A stretch of 64,000 bases of DNA from Bradyrhizobium iriomotense. Lineage in GTDB: Bacteria > Pseudomonadota > Alphaproteobacteria > Rhizobiales > Xanthobacteraceae. The DNA lies in contig NZ_JAFCJZ010000001.1 in assembly GCF_018130765.1 (NCBI RefSeq), positions 434,001 to 498,000 of the forward strand. Reading direction: 5' to 3'. Shown here in pieces: positions 8,547 through 17,069 of this stretch. The notes beneath the pieces are model-generated. The model saw nothing but the letters and a program-made list of their open reading frames with translations, was not told the origin of the DNA and did not search any database. Position numbers and translations under genes: made by a program. How positions within the stretch are numbered: the stretch's first letter is position 1; each line of letters opens with the position of its first letter.

Positions 8547-9542
8547 CTAGCGCCCAAACCCCGGGATACCGAACAGGCCCGGCCGCTGCTCCGGTGGTGG
8601 TGGCGGCGCCGGCTGCGCTTGCGGCGGAGGCGGCAACGGCTGCGGCGGACGCTGCTGCACGGCCTGCTTGGGCGCGGCCTTCTTCTGCGCCGGCGGCGGC
8701 GGAGGCGCGGGCCTGCTCGCGGGATCTGGCGCCGCGGTCGCGATGGTCTGCTGCGGCTCTTTGCAGTCGGTCAGCCAGATGTCGTAGATCGGATGCTCGA
8801 CACCGTGCAGGCCGGGGCTTGCCGCGTACATCCAGCCCGAAAAGATCCGCTTCACCTCGCCCTGCAAGGTGATCTCGTCGACCTCGACGAAGGCGTCGGT
8901 GTTGGCGGCTTCGGTCGCCGGCCGCGTGTAGCAGGCGTCGGTCTTGACGCGGAGCGCACCGAACTGGACGGTCTCGCCGATCTCCTCGTCGAAATTGATG
9001 ATGCGCCCGGTGATCTTGTCGAGGCCGGAGAAGGTCGCCTTCTTGTTGACGATCTTCTGGGCGGGCGGCTCGGTCACGACCTCGTCGCCCGGCTGCAGGC
9101 TCGCCGGCGTCTGCGGGACCGTGCCCGGCGCACCCTTTTGCTGCGGCGGGCGCTGACCGGGCGCACCCGGGGCGCCTTGCGGATTGGGCGGCGCGACCGC
9201 GACGGAGGGCGGCTGGTTCGGCGGCGCGACGCTGGAGCCCGGCGGCGGCGCCAGCGGCTGGGTCTCGACCGGCCCCGGCATCACATTCCCCTGCCGGCCC
9301 GGCGGTGGCGCCATCGGGCGCGACGGCAGCACGCGGCCCTGCGGCGGCAGCTCTGGCACCTCTTCGTCGTCCTCGGGAATCTGTTGCGGCTGCGGCTGGC
9401 CACGCGGAATGTTGCCGGGCGGCCGCAGCGGCGGCGGATCGGAGAAGATCGTGCCGATCTGCGCCTGCGCAGGCGTCGCAACCGTCAGCGCGGTGGCGGC
9501 CAAAAGCGCCGCAAGGCCTGTCAGGGTAAGGGTTTTGAACAT
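8547..9542 (-). CDS. DUF2155 domain secreted protein, proline-rich
   Basis: The 331-residue exported protein has a signal peptide (MFKTLTLTGLAALLAATA, cut after AQA). A long Pro/Gln-rich disordered segment (about residues 30-165) follows. The conserved DUF2155 core (about 175-285) contains ITGRIINFDEEIGETVQFG, LRVKTDACYTRP and the segment FSGWMYAASPGLHGVEHPIYDIWLTDC. The C-terminus is again Pro/Ala-rich. The function is unknown; the family is alphaproteobacterial and usually sits next to NDUFA12. ATG 9542 gives a clean signal peptide; in-frame starts at 9581 and 9653 would place extra residues before it. The gene converges with aat. Confidence 0.85.
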   Translation of the reverse strand: MFKTLTLTGLAALLAATALTVATPAQAQIGTIFSDPPPLRPPGNIPRGQPQPQQIPEDDEEVPELPPQGRVLPSRPMAPPPGRQGNVMPGPVETQPLAPPPGSSVAPPNQPPSVAVAPPNPQGAPGAPGQRPPQQKGAPGTVPQTPASLQPGDEVVTEPPAQKIVNKKATFSGLDKITGRIINFDEEIGETVQFGALRVKTDACYTRPATEAANTDAFVEVDEITLQGEVKRIFSGWMYAASPGLHGVEHPIYDIWLTDCKEPQQTIATAAPDPASRPAPPPPPAQKKAAPKQAVQQRPPQPLPPPPQAQPAPPPPPEQRPGLFGIPGFGR

Positions 9543-9793
9543 CTCGCGCGGCTTCAACAGCGAATCGGGCTCGTTGGACATTCTATATAGGGGATACCGC
9601 CGCTCGCAGGCCCTCCGGTTAACACGCCGAATACGGCGGGGGAAGGGCGGCATCCCTGCCCTTCCCGGCGCTGTCTGGCCAGACCGGCTCCCGGATGGGA
9701 TAGTCGGAAGGACCCCTCCCTGGGGCAGAAACGGGCATTCGCCTTCCGAAAACGACGTCCAACCATAACCAGAAGCCTCAGAGGTCGCCCCCG

Positions 9794-10741
9794 ATGCCCG
9801 TTGTCCTCGATCCCGACGCCGCCGCCGTCTACAAGGCCTTCCAGGAGGCCGGCCGGCCCGCCTACGAGACCCTGACCGCAGCGGAGGCTCGCGCCTATTA
9901 CCTGCAGGCGCGCTTTGCCACCAACCCCGAGCCGCCCGAGCTTGCCCGCGTCGCCCCTCTCGCGATTCCGGCCCCGCATGGGGAGGTCCCCGCCCGCGTC
10001 TACGTGCCGAACGAACCGCGCCTGCGCGACGGCCTGTCGCCGGCCCTGGTGTTCTTCCACGGCGGCGGCTGGGTGATCGGCGATCTCGACTCCCACGATG
10101 TCGTCTGCCGCCAGCTTGCGGATGCTGGCGCGCTGATCGTGATCTCGGTCGACTACCGCCTCGCGCCCGAGCACAAGTTTCCCGCGGCAGCCGATGACGC
10201 GATCGCCGCGACCGGATGGATTGCCGCGCATGCGCGCGAGCTCGGCATCGACGCCTCGCGCCTCTCGATCGGTGGCGACAGTGCCGGCGGCAATCTCGCC
10301 GCGGTCGTCGCGCTCGCCGCTCGCGACGCCGGCGGCCCCGCGATCGCCGGCCAGCTATTGATCTATCCGGCGACCGATTTCGCCATGACGCACGGCTCGC
10401 ACCGCGAGACCGAGACCAGCGTGCTGCTGACCCATTCGGTGATCCGCTGGTTCCGCGATCACTATCTCAACGGCACTGCCGACATCCACGACTGGCGCGC
10501 CTCGCCGGCGCGCGCGCAAAACCTTGCCGGCCTGCCGCCGGCCTATGTGCTGACCGCCGGCGCCGATCCCCTGCGCGACGAGGGCGAAGAATATGCCGGA
10601 CGCCTGAAGCAGGCCGGCGTATCAGTCGCGTACAAGCACTATCCCGGCCAGTTCCACGGCTTCTTCACCATGGGCAAGCTGTTGCAACAGGCCAATGTCG
10701 CGGTCAGCGAGATCGGCGCGTGGTTGAAGGGATTGGGATAG
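9794..10741 (+). CDS. Alpha/beta-hydrolase, HSL-type esterase/lipase
   Basis: This 315-residue cytoplasmic carboxylesterase belongs to the hormone-sensitive-lipase (alpha/beta hydrolase fold-3) family. The oxyanion-hole motif HGGGW is at residues 89-93. The nucleophile S163 lies in GDSAGG, and the acid D258 (GADPLRDEG) and base H288 (PGQFHGF) complete the triad. DYRLAPEHKFP is the usual family segment. The start at ATG 9794 fits the family length. It begins the accessory stretch between DUF2155 and NDUFA12. The substrate is probably a short-chain ester but cannot be specified. Confidence 0.92.
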   Translation: MPVVLDPDAAAVYKAFQEAGRPAYETLTAAEARAYYLQARFATNPEPPELARVAPLAIPAPHGEVPARVYVPNEPRLRDGLSPALVFFHGGGWVIGDLDSHDVVCRQLADAGALIVISVDYRLAPEHKFPAAADDAIAATGWIAAHARELGIDASRLSIGGDSAGGNLAAVVALAARDAGGPAIAGQLLIYPATDFAMTHGSHRETETSVLLTHSVIRWFRDHYLNGTADIHDWRASPARAQNLAGLPPAYVLTAGADPLRDEGEEYAGRLKQAGVSVAYKHYPGQFHGFFTMGKLLQQANVAVSEIGAWLKGLG

Positions 10742-10745
10742 TCCC

Positions 10746-10834
10746 GTAGCCCGCATGAGCGATAGCGACATGCGGGACCGCTCTCGCCTCTCACAAACAC
10801 CTGTCCCGGATATCGCTTCGCTCATCCGGGCTAC
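10746..10834. repeat. Interspersed palindrome, GTAGCCCGGATGAGCG type
   Basis: Two inverted arms starting GTAGCCCGCATGAGCGA and ending CGCTCATCCGGGCTAC surround a non-repetitive centre. Copies occur at 39853, 42875 and 50416, with a half copy at 40370. It lies between the esterase and transporter genes. Confidence 0.8.
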
Positions 10835-10855
10835 GCACCGACAACGCCGATAGAG

Positions 10856-11854
10856 ATGCTCTCCCTCCTCTTCACGCTCCCCCTGCGCGCCCTGACCTGG
10901 CTCGGCGACCAGGGCACGCGCGCCGTGGCGGCGATCGCGTTCATCGCGGTCGCAGTGCCGCCGCTCGGCGCGCTGCTGCGTCCCTACGTGACCGAAGCGA
11001 TCCTATGCCTGCTCTGCATCTCCTTCATGCGGGTCAATCTCATCGCGCTTTACGGCCATCTCCGCCGGCCGGCCTTGATTGCTGCTGCGACGGCCTGGAC
11101 CACGATCGCCGTGCCGCTGATCGTCGGGCTGCTCGCCCATGGCAGCGGCCTCGACGGAAGCTCGCCCGGCCTCTTCCTCGCGCTGATGCTCCAGGCCATG
11201 GCCTCGCCGATGATGGCCGCGCCCGCGCTGGCCGCGCTGATCGGCCTCGATGCCACGCTGCCGCTGGTCACGTTGGTCACCGCGACCGCGCTCGTGCCCT
11301 TCACGGCCTCGTTGTTCGCAAGCCTGTTTCTCGGCGGCATGCTCAGCATCTCGCCGCTGACGCTCGGCCTGAAGCTGCTCGGCATCCTCGCGGCATCGCT
11401 GATCGGCGCAACGGCGATCCGCTGGATGTTCGGTGCCGCGGCCATCCAGCGCCACAAACGCCCGATCGACGGTTTCAACATCCTCATCCTGCTGGTCTTC
11501 GCGTCCGCCGTGATGGGCGACGTGGCGCGCGACTTCGTCGCCGATCCGCTGTTCACGATCGGCGTCGCGCTGCTCGCCTTCGCGGTCTATTTCACCTTGC
11601 TTGCTGTGACGACGCTGATCTTTCGCCGCGCCGGCACCGAGCGTGCGTTTGCGATCGGCCTGATGGTGTCACAGCGCAATCTCGGCCTGATGCTGGCGGC
11701 GACCGCGGGCGTGCTGCCGCCGACGACCTGGCTCTATTTCGCGCTGACGCAGTTTCCGATTCATCTTGCGCCCTATCTGCTGACGCCGATCGCGCGGCGC
11801 CTGACGGCGCGCGCAGATACGTCCGGCGGCGAGACGGCAAATCGTACGACCTAG
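10856..11854 (+). CDS. Bile acid:sodium symporter-like membrane transporter
   Basis: The 332-residue integral membrane protein has roughly nine or ten hydrophobic helices with short loops. Its size, the paired helical halves and segments such as LALMLQAMASPMMAAPALAALIG and RAFAIGLMVSQRNLGLMLAA resemble the BASS (SBF) transporter superfamily. I assign the superfamily with moderate confidence and no substrate. The RNLGL segment near helix 9 corresponds to the conserved crossover region of BASS proteins. The gene follows the esterase after a palindromic repeat. Confidence 0.65.
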   Translation: MLSLLFTLPLRALTWLGDQGTRAVAAIAFIAVAVPPLGALLRPYVTEAILCLLCISFMRVNLIALYGHLRRPALIAAATAWTTIAVPLIVGLLAHGSGLDGSSPGLFLALMLQAMASPMMAAPALAALIGLDATLPLVTLVTATALVPFTASLFASLFLGGMLSISPLTLGLKLLGILAASLIGATAIRWMFGAAAIQRHKRPIDGFNILILLVFASAVMGDVARDFVADPLFTIGVALLAFAVYFTLLAVTTLIFRRAGTERAFAIGLMVSQRNLGLMLAATAGVLPPTTWLYFALTQFPIHLAPYLLTPIARRLTARADTSGGETANRTT

Positions 11855-11912
11855 GCCTGTGCCAAGCCAGGATGCGGCTGCTGTCGTTATTGCGGAGTAC
11901 TCCCGCCGACCT

Positions 11913-11985
11913 GCGGATCGATCCGCCCCATACCCCGTCAGGGTGATTCTTCACGCGGGATACGAAGCCTATCCTGACGTTCAGG
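11913..11985. promoter_or_regulatory. Two palindromes upstream of the synthetase fusion gene
   Basis: A perfect 14-bp palindrome GCGGATCGATCCGC lies at 11913-11926. An inverted repeat CCTGA-N3-TCAGG lies at 11973-11985, ending 17 nt before the annotated start of the fusion gene. They are candidate operator sites; no matching regulator is identified. Confidence 0.4.
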
Positions 11986-12001
11986 CACCTCACGGGCTTG
12001 G

Positions 12002-15000
12002 TTGTCCTGCGCCTTACGTACAGGCGGGTGGGAGGAAGTGGTGTTCCGTCCCGATGCGCATGGTGTCGCACGTTCTCAGCTCACTGCCTTCAGCCAATGG
12101 TGTGAGGCCCGAACGGGGCGGCAGCTGCGCGATCACGCTGCGATGGACCGCTTCTCGGTCGAGGACTACCACAGCTTCTGGCGCCTCTTCCTCGAATGGT
12201 CCGACGTGCCCCGGGACGGTGCAGCCGAGCCCGTCTGCGTCGGCGATGCCTGCGAGACCGCGCGCTTCTTCCCGGATCTCCGTCTCAACTACGCTGAATG
12301 CCTTCTCGCCGGCGGTTCCGGCGAGCCGGTCCTGACCGCGTGCCACGCTGACGGCAGCCGCGAGCGGTTCACGCGTGGCGCATTGCGCGTCACGGTTGAT
12401 CGACTGGCAAAGTCGTTGCAGCGGCTCGGTGTGCGCCCAGGCGACCACGTCGTGGCAATCGCACGCAACAATGCCGAGGCGGTGATTGCCTGTCTGGCGA
12501 CCGCCGCCATTGGCGCGACTTTCGCCAGCTGCGCGCCGGACATGGGCGTGCCCGCCATCCTGGCGCGGTTCGCCCCTCTCGAGGCCGTGGTGCTCTTCGG
12601 CTGCCTTCAAGCGGAGCGATGGGATGCGGGCGTGCCCGTCGCCGAGCGCGTCCTCGAAACGGCAGCCGGCCTGCCGAGCCTCGCAGCGATCATTGCGCTG
12701 GACGATGGCTCGCTTGACGTCGACGAAGGGACGACACCGCTGCACAGGCTTACCGATCTGCTCTGTGATGATGGTGGCAAGGATGGGCCAGGCTGGCCCC
12801 GCCACCCATTCAACCATCTGCTCTTCACGATGTTCTCTTCGGGCACTACAGGCCCGCCGAAATGCATCCAGCACGGCGCCGGCGGCACCTTGCTGGAGCA
12901 TCTGAAGGAGCACCGGCTGCACTGTGATCTCAGGCCCGGCGATAAGCTGTTCTTCCAAACCTCCTGTGGTTGGATGATGTGGAACTGGCAGCTCTCCGCG
13001 CTGGCGTCGGGCGCCGAGATTGTCCTCTATGACGGGCCGCTCGCGGCGGCAGATACGTTCTGGCGGATCGTTGCCGAGGAGCACGTCACCGTTTTCGGCA
13101 CCAATCCGGCCTATCTGCACTTCTGCGAGCAGAAGGGTTTCGTCCCCGGCCAAGTGTTCGACCTTTCTGCCCTGCGTGCCATACTCTCGACCGGCTCCAT
13201 CTTGTATCCGCGCCAGTACGACTGGGTCAGCAGCAAAGTGAAGGCGTCGATGCCGCTGCAGTCGATCTCAGGTGGCACCGACATCATGGGCTGCTTCGTC
13301 CTCGGCAATCCGGATCTCCCGGTCCATCGCGGCGAGGCACAGTGCCGCAGCCTCGGCCTTGATGTCCGCTCGCTGCCGCCGCCTGACGATCCGCAGGCAA
13401 AGATAGGCGAGCTGGTCTGCGCCAATCCTTTCCCGTCGCGCCCCCTCGGCTTTCACGGCGATGCCGACGGCACCCGCTTCCACGCTGCCTACTTTGCTCA
13501 GAATCCCGGCTTTTGGACCCATGGCGATCTGATCGAGGCCACGCCCCATGGGGGCTGGCGCTTGCATGGTCGTTCAGACGGAGTCCTCAATGTGCGCGGC
13601 ATCCGCATCGGAACCGCGGAGATCTACCGCATCCTCGCTGACGTCGGGGAGATCGTCGAGGCGATGGCGGTCGAGCAGCAAGCAGAAGACGAGCCAGGCG
13701 GCACGCGCATGGTTTTGTTGCTCGTGCTGCGCAAAGACGTGGTCCTTGACAGCGCATTGGCCAAGCACATTCGCACGGAGCTTGCGCGCTGCGGCTCGCC
13801 GGCCTTCGTGCCGGCGCGTATCGCACAGGTCGAGGCTCTTCCCGTCACCTTTAACGGCAAGCGGTCCGAAGTCGCAGCGCGGGATGCGGTGAACGGCCGC
13901 ACAGTACGGAATCTCGACGCCCTGCAGAATGCCGAATGCCTTGATGCCATTGCCAACCATCCGGTTCTGCGGGCGTCTGCGACCGTCAGTGCTCGGGAGC
14001 CGACCCCGGTCTGTGGAGTGCTCCCGGATGCCGAGCAGCTGCGAAAAGAACTGCAGGCGATCTGCGAGCGCGTGCTGGACATCGCTCCCATCGGCTGGTC
14101 CGATAATCTTATGGACTGCGGCGCGGACTCGCTGGCCGTGGTGAGCCTGCTCCTCGAGATCGAGAGCTATGCGGGGCATGCGGTGCCCCTGTCGGCCTTT
14201 CTTGGCGCGCCGTCGATCGAAGGCCTGTCCGCGGTCCTCTCCGGCGCGGAGGCTCTGACGGATCGGCAGCTTGGTCGATCGGGCCTGCATGTCCGTGCCG
14301 TGGGTCCGGAAGACGTGGAGCCGGTCTGCCACTTCCTCGAGGAAGCGTTTTGCGAGTCACGCATCGAGGCAACGACATGGCGCCGCCTGTTCGATCATGG
14401 CTGGTCGGATCACCGGCGCGGCTTCATGCTTTTCGACGGCAACGCGTTGGTTGGGTTCATCGGAGCCGTTGTTGCCCCGCGGCAGGTCAACGACGAGGCA
14501 GTCCTCGTCTGTAATCTGTCCTCCTGGGTTGTACGCGCGCAGTACCGGGGCTGGGGAATGGCACTGCTCGCCTCAATGCTGGATGACGCGAACGCCACAT
14601 ATACGTGCTTCACCCCGCAGCCGTCAGCTTGGGCCGCTCTCATGGCGCAGCGTTTCAAAACGCTGGAATCGCAGCGCATCGCCATGCCGCCATTGCTGCA
14701 GGCCGCGACCTTGTTCGCGTCGACCCGGCCGCGGATCAGCTTCGATCCGGCCGTGGTCCGCGAGAGGCTGACCAGCCAGCAAAGGCAAATCTTTCACGAT
14801 CACGCACCTTACGATTGCCTGCAGCTCGTCATCATCGACGGGCCCGATCATGCCTATCTCGTGGTGAAACGCCGCGAACATCGTCCTGCAGCGCGCCGAC
14901 TGGGAGTCCTGGCGCGGTTCCTGCCGCGGCAAATCCCCTATTCGGACATTCTGCATTGTAGTGCACCGGACCTGCTGTTGCGGCATCTCGAGCGCGTCAA

Positions 15001-15172
15001 GCTGGCGATCCTGCGCCGGCAGCGGACGGCAGCGCTCGTCGCGGAGGCGCGGCTTTTTCCGGTCCGACCACGAGGCGTGGTACTCCCGATGAGCACGTGC
15101 TTCCGCTCCCCGTTGACCGCCGCCGGTGAGCTCGACAGACTGTATTCGGAAATCGTGCTCCTGCCCATTTGA
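12002..15172 (+). CDS. Acetoacetyl-CoA synthetase-like / carrier protein / GNAT fusion
   Basis: This 1056-residue protein joins three modules. Residues about 1-640 resemble acetoacetate-CoA ligase (ACS superfamily), with FHSFWRLF-like N-terminal segments, the ATP loop FSSGTTGPPK at 278-287, SGGTDIMGCF and the HGRSDGVLNVRGIRIGTAEIY hinge block. Residues about 675-750 form a phosphopantetheine carrier domain with the attachment serine S710 in DCGADSL. Residues about 762-900 look like a GNAT acyltransferase with a QYRGWGMALL acetyl-CoA-binding motif near 847-856, followed by about 150 residues without assignment. The module order suggests that a beta-keto or related acid is activated, loaded onto its own carrier arm, then transferred by the GNAT domain. 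The start is uncertain: TTG 12002 gives the family-like N-terminus, and GTG codons at 12038-12043 are alternatives. It converges on a methyltransferase gene 23 nt away. Confidence 0.85.
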   Translation: MSCALRTGGWEEVVFRPDAHGVARSQLTAFSQWCEARTGRQLRDHAAMDRFSVEDYHSFWRLFLEWSDVPRDGAAEPVCVGDACETARFFPDLRLNYAECLLAGGSGEPVLTACHADGSRERFTRGALRVTVDRLAKSLQRLGVRPGDHVVAIARNNAEAVIACLATAAIGATFASCAPDMGVPAILARFAPLEAVVLFGCLQAERWDAGVPVAERVLETAAGLPSLAAIIALDDGSLDVDEGTTPLHRLTDLLCDDGGKDGPGWPRHPFNHLLFTMFSSGTTGPPKCIQHGAGGTLLEHLKEHRLHCDLRPGDKLFFQTSCGWMMWNWQLSALASGAEIVLYDGPLAAADTFWRIVAEEHVTVFGTNPAYLHFCEQKGFVPGQVFDLSALRAILSTGSILYPRQYDWVSSKVKASMPLQSISGGTDIMGCFVLGNPDLPVHRGEAQCRSLGLDVRSLPPPDDPQAKIGELVCANPFPSRPLGFHGDADGTRFHAAYFAQNPGFWTHGDLIEATPHGGWRLHGRSDGVLNVRGIRIGTAEIYRILADVGEIVEAMAVEQQAEDEPGGTRMVLLLVLRKDVVLDSALAKHIRTELARCGSPAFVPARIAQVEALPVTFNGKRSEVAARDAVNGRTVRNLDALQNAECLDAIANHPVLRASATVSAREPTPVCGVLPDAEQLRKELQAICERVLDIAPIGWSDNLMDCGADSLAVVSLLLEIESYAGHAVPLSAFLGAPSIEGLSAVLSGAEALTDRQLGRSGLHVRAVGPEDVEPVCHFLEEAFCESRIEATTWRRLFDHGWSDHRRGFMLFDGNALVGFIGAVVAPRQVNDEAVLVCNLSSWVVRAQYRGWGMALLASMLDDANATYTCFTPQPSAWAALMAQRFKTLESQRIAMPPLLQAATLFASTRPRISFDPAVVRERLTSQQRQIFHDHAPYDCLQLVIIDGPDHAYLVVKRREHRPAARRLGVLARFLPRQIPYSDILHCSAPDLLLRHLERVKLAILRRQRTAALVAEARLFPVRPRGVVLPMSTCFRSPLTAAGELDRLYSEIVLLPI

Positions 15173-15195
15173 AGGCGGCGCGAGTTAGAACGTTC

Positions 15196-15990
15196 TCATG
15201 CCGGCGCTCCCGCAGGTTTCGACGCCTTGAAGATATAGCGATTGGTGCTGAAGAAATATTGTCCCGCCCCGGCGAGGCGCTCGAACTCGCTGTGCCACGC
15301 ATCGAGATCATCGGCTGTAACGTCGTTCGTGCGGCTGACGAAATTCCGGATACCCTGGGCCAGTCCCTTGCTGTAGCTCTCGTCATCGTACCGCAAGTTC
15401 AGAATCGGAAAGACGGATGCTCCGTCCAGATGAAATCCGGCATTGATCAGTCTGGAGGCCATCGATCTCGGCAGATGCGGATGGGCGCAATGCGCCTCCC
15501 ATGATGTCATGACGGCAGCCATGCGTTCCCGGTTGTCGGAATGCCAGACCACGGCGTCCCAATCCGTTGCGACAAAAATCGTTCGGCCGCCCGGTTTCAG
15601 GACGCGAAACGATTCGATGAGGACGCGGTCGACATCGGGCACGTACTCGGCGACCTGAGTGCACACGACGGCGTCAAACGATGCATCGGGCTGGCCCAAT
15701 TGCGTCGCGTTGCCGATGGCATATGAAATCCACTCCGAAGCCTTCTGCCGGTTGCAGACGGCGATCAGGTCTGTCGACACATCGATGCCTACGACAGATC
15801 CATGAGGCCCGACGAGCCGCGCCATGCTTTCGCAGAGATAGCCCGGACCGCATCCGATATCGAGAACACGCTCGCCGGCAGACAGATCGAGCTGCCGGAT
15901 TGTCTCCGCGCGCTGCGCCTTCACATCGGCCGTGAGATAGAGTCTCTGGAGCCGTTTTGCGTTCTCATTGCTGTACTCCATTCCGCTCAT
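15196..15990 (-). CDS. Class I SAM-dependent methyltransferase
   Basis: The 264-residue soluble protein has the SAM-binding motif I VLDIGCGPGYL, an acidic motif II (VVGIDVS), and FDAVVCTQVAEYVPD and LKPGGRTIFVATDWD in the positions expected for a methyltransferase of the UbiE/arsenite/small-molecule type. I chose the ATG at 15990 because GGAGG lies 6 nt upstream; ATG 16002 is in frame. It lies 35 nt downstream of the GlxA-like regulator in the same direction and is probably cotranscribed. It converges on the synthetase-carrier-GNAT gene, so it may tailor that product, but nothing in the sequence proves this. Confidence 0.88.
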   Translation of the reverse strand: MSGMEYSNENAKRLQRLYLTADVKAQRAETIRQLDLSAGERVLDIGCGPGYLCESMARLVGPHGSVVGIDVSTDLIAVCNRQKASEWISYAIGNATQLGQPDASFDAVVCTQVAEYVPDVDRVLIESFRVLKPGGRTIFVATDWDAVVWHSDNRERMAAVMTSWEAHCAHPHLPRSMASRLINAGFHLDGASVFPILNLRYDDESYSKGLAQGIRNFVSRTNDVTADDLDAWHSEFERLAGAGQYFFSTNRYIFKASKPAGAPA

Positions 15991-16025
15991 CGTCGCCTCC
16001 ATGGTCGCACGGCAAGTGAGATTCC

Positions 16026-16964
16026 CTATCCCGCCCGCGCCGCGCGCCGCAGGGCCTGGGGCGGCTGGCCGAAGGCGCGGATGAAGGCGCGCCGCATGCG
16101 CTCGGGGTCGCGGAAGCCGGTCGTTTCTGCAACGAGCTCGATCGCCTCGCGCGAGGACTGCACGCGCTCGCGCGCGACTTCGAGCCGCAAGCGCTCGACC
16201 GCCTTGGACGGCGTCGTGCCGGTCTCGGCGGCGAAGGCGCGGGCAAAATGCCGCGCGCTCATCCCGGCGCGATCGGCGAGTTCCTCCACGGTCAGCGGCG
16301 CGTCGAGATTTTCGCGCGCCCAGGATAGCAGCGCACCGAACCGGCCGTTCGGCGTCTTCAACTCCAGCAGCGAGGAGAATTGCGACTGGCCGCCGCTGCG
16401 GCGATGGTACAGCACGAGCTGCCGCGCCGTCGCCTGCGCGATCTCCTCGCCCTGGTCCTCGGTGACCATCGCCAGCGCGAGGTCAATGCCCGCCGTGATG
16501 CCCGCCGAGGTCCACACATTGCCGTCGCGGGTAAAAATCTGGTCGGGCTCGAACTTCACCCTGGGATAGCGCGCGACGAAATCGCGCGTCCGTCCCCAAT
16601 GCGTGGTGGCGCGGCGGCCATCGAGCAGGCCGGCTTCAGCGAGCACATAGGCGCCCGAGCAGACGCTCGCGACCCGCACGCCGCGCTTTGCCAGCCGCTG
16701 CACGAAGGCGCGCGTGACCTCGCAGCGTGCGGCTTCCGCGACGCCGGCGCCGCCCGCGATGACCAGCGTCGTGATCGCATTCGCCGACTTCAGATCTCGC
16801 GCCATCATCTCGACACCCGACGAGCTGCGTACAGGCCCCGCATTCAGCGCCAGCACCCGGAGCGCAAGCGGCTTGCCGGACGCACGTGCCGCGATCTCGA
16901 ACACCGAGATCGGACCTGCCGCGTCGAGCAGTTGGAAATCCGGGAAGATCAGGATGCCAATCAT
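16026..16964 (-). CDS. GlxA-family transcriptional regulator (DJ-1/PfpI + AraC HTH)
   Basis: The 313-residue regulator begins with a DJ-1/PfpI-like domain (about 1-170). This carries the nucleophile-elbow segment SVCSGAYVLAEAGLLDGRRATTHW, which may bind a small ligand rather than catalyse. The C-terminal AraC-type double helix-turn-helix (about 215-310) shows LTVEELADRAGMSARHFARAF and TGFRDPERMRRAF. ATG 16964 gives the usual IGILIFPDF start; the longer in-frame extension is not family-like. It is divergent from the isonitrile-hydratase-like gene across 105 bp with an inverted repeat, and upstream of the methyltransferase on its own strand. It most likely controls the divergent DJ-1 gene and itself. 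Confidence 0.9.
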   Translation of the reverse strand: MIGILIFPDFQLLDAAGPISVFEIAARASGKPLALRVLALNAGPVRSSSGVEMMARDLKSANAITTLVIAGGAGVAEAARCEVTRAFVQRLAKRGVRVASVCSGAYVLAEAGLLDGRRATTHWGRTRDFVARYPRVKFEPDQIFTRDGNVWTSAGITAGIDLALAMVTEDQGEEIAQATARQLVLYHRRSGGQSQFSSLLELKTPNGRFGALLSWARENLDAPLTVEELADRAGMSARHFARAFAAETGTTPSKAVERLRLEVARERVQSSREAIELVAETTGFRDPERMRRAFIRAFGQPPQALRRAARAG

Positions 16965-16983
16965 GGGCCAGGTCCTAACGTCA

Positions 16984-17018
16984 TGTCCGAAAGTGAGGGA
17001 ATTATGCCGTTTTGGACA
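16984..17018. promoter_or_regulatory. Inverted repeat in the GlxA/DJ-1 divergent control region
   Basis: TGTCCGAAA (16984-16992) and TTTTGGACA (17010-17018) form an imperfect inverted repeat with one mismatch, centred between the divergent start codons. It is a candidate binding site for the AraC-type regulator. Confidence 0.45.
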
Positions 17019-17069
17019 GAAGGGCATCATGCCAGTTTGCGCCCGTCAAGCTCTTCATTGGAGGTTCTC

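Noticed and set aside
11973-11985. LuxR-type quorum-sensing box (CCTGA-N3-TCAGG)
   Set aside because: Too short compared with the 18-20 bp consensus, and no luxI/luxR genes are in the window; kept only as a generic inverted repeat.
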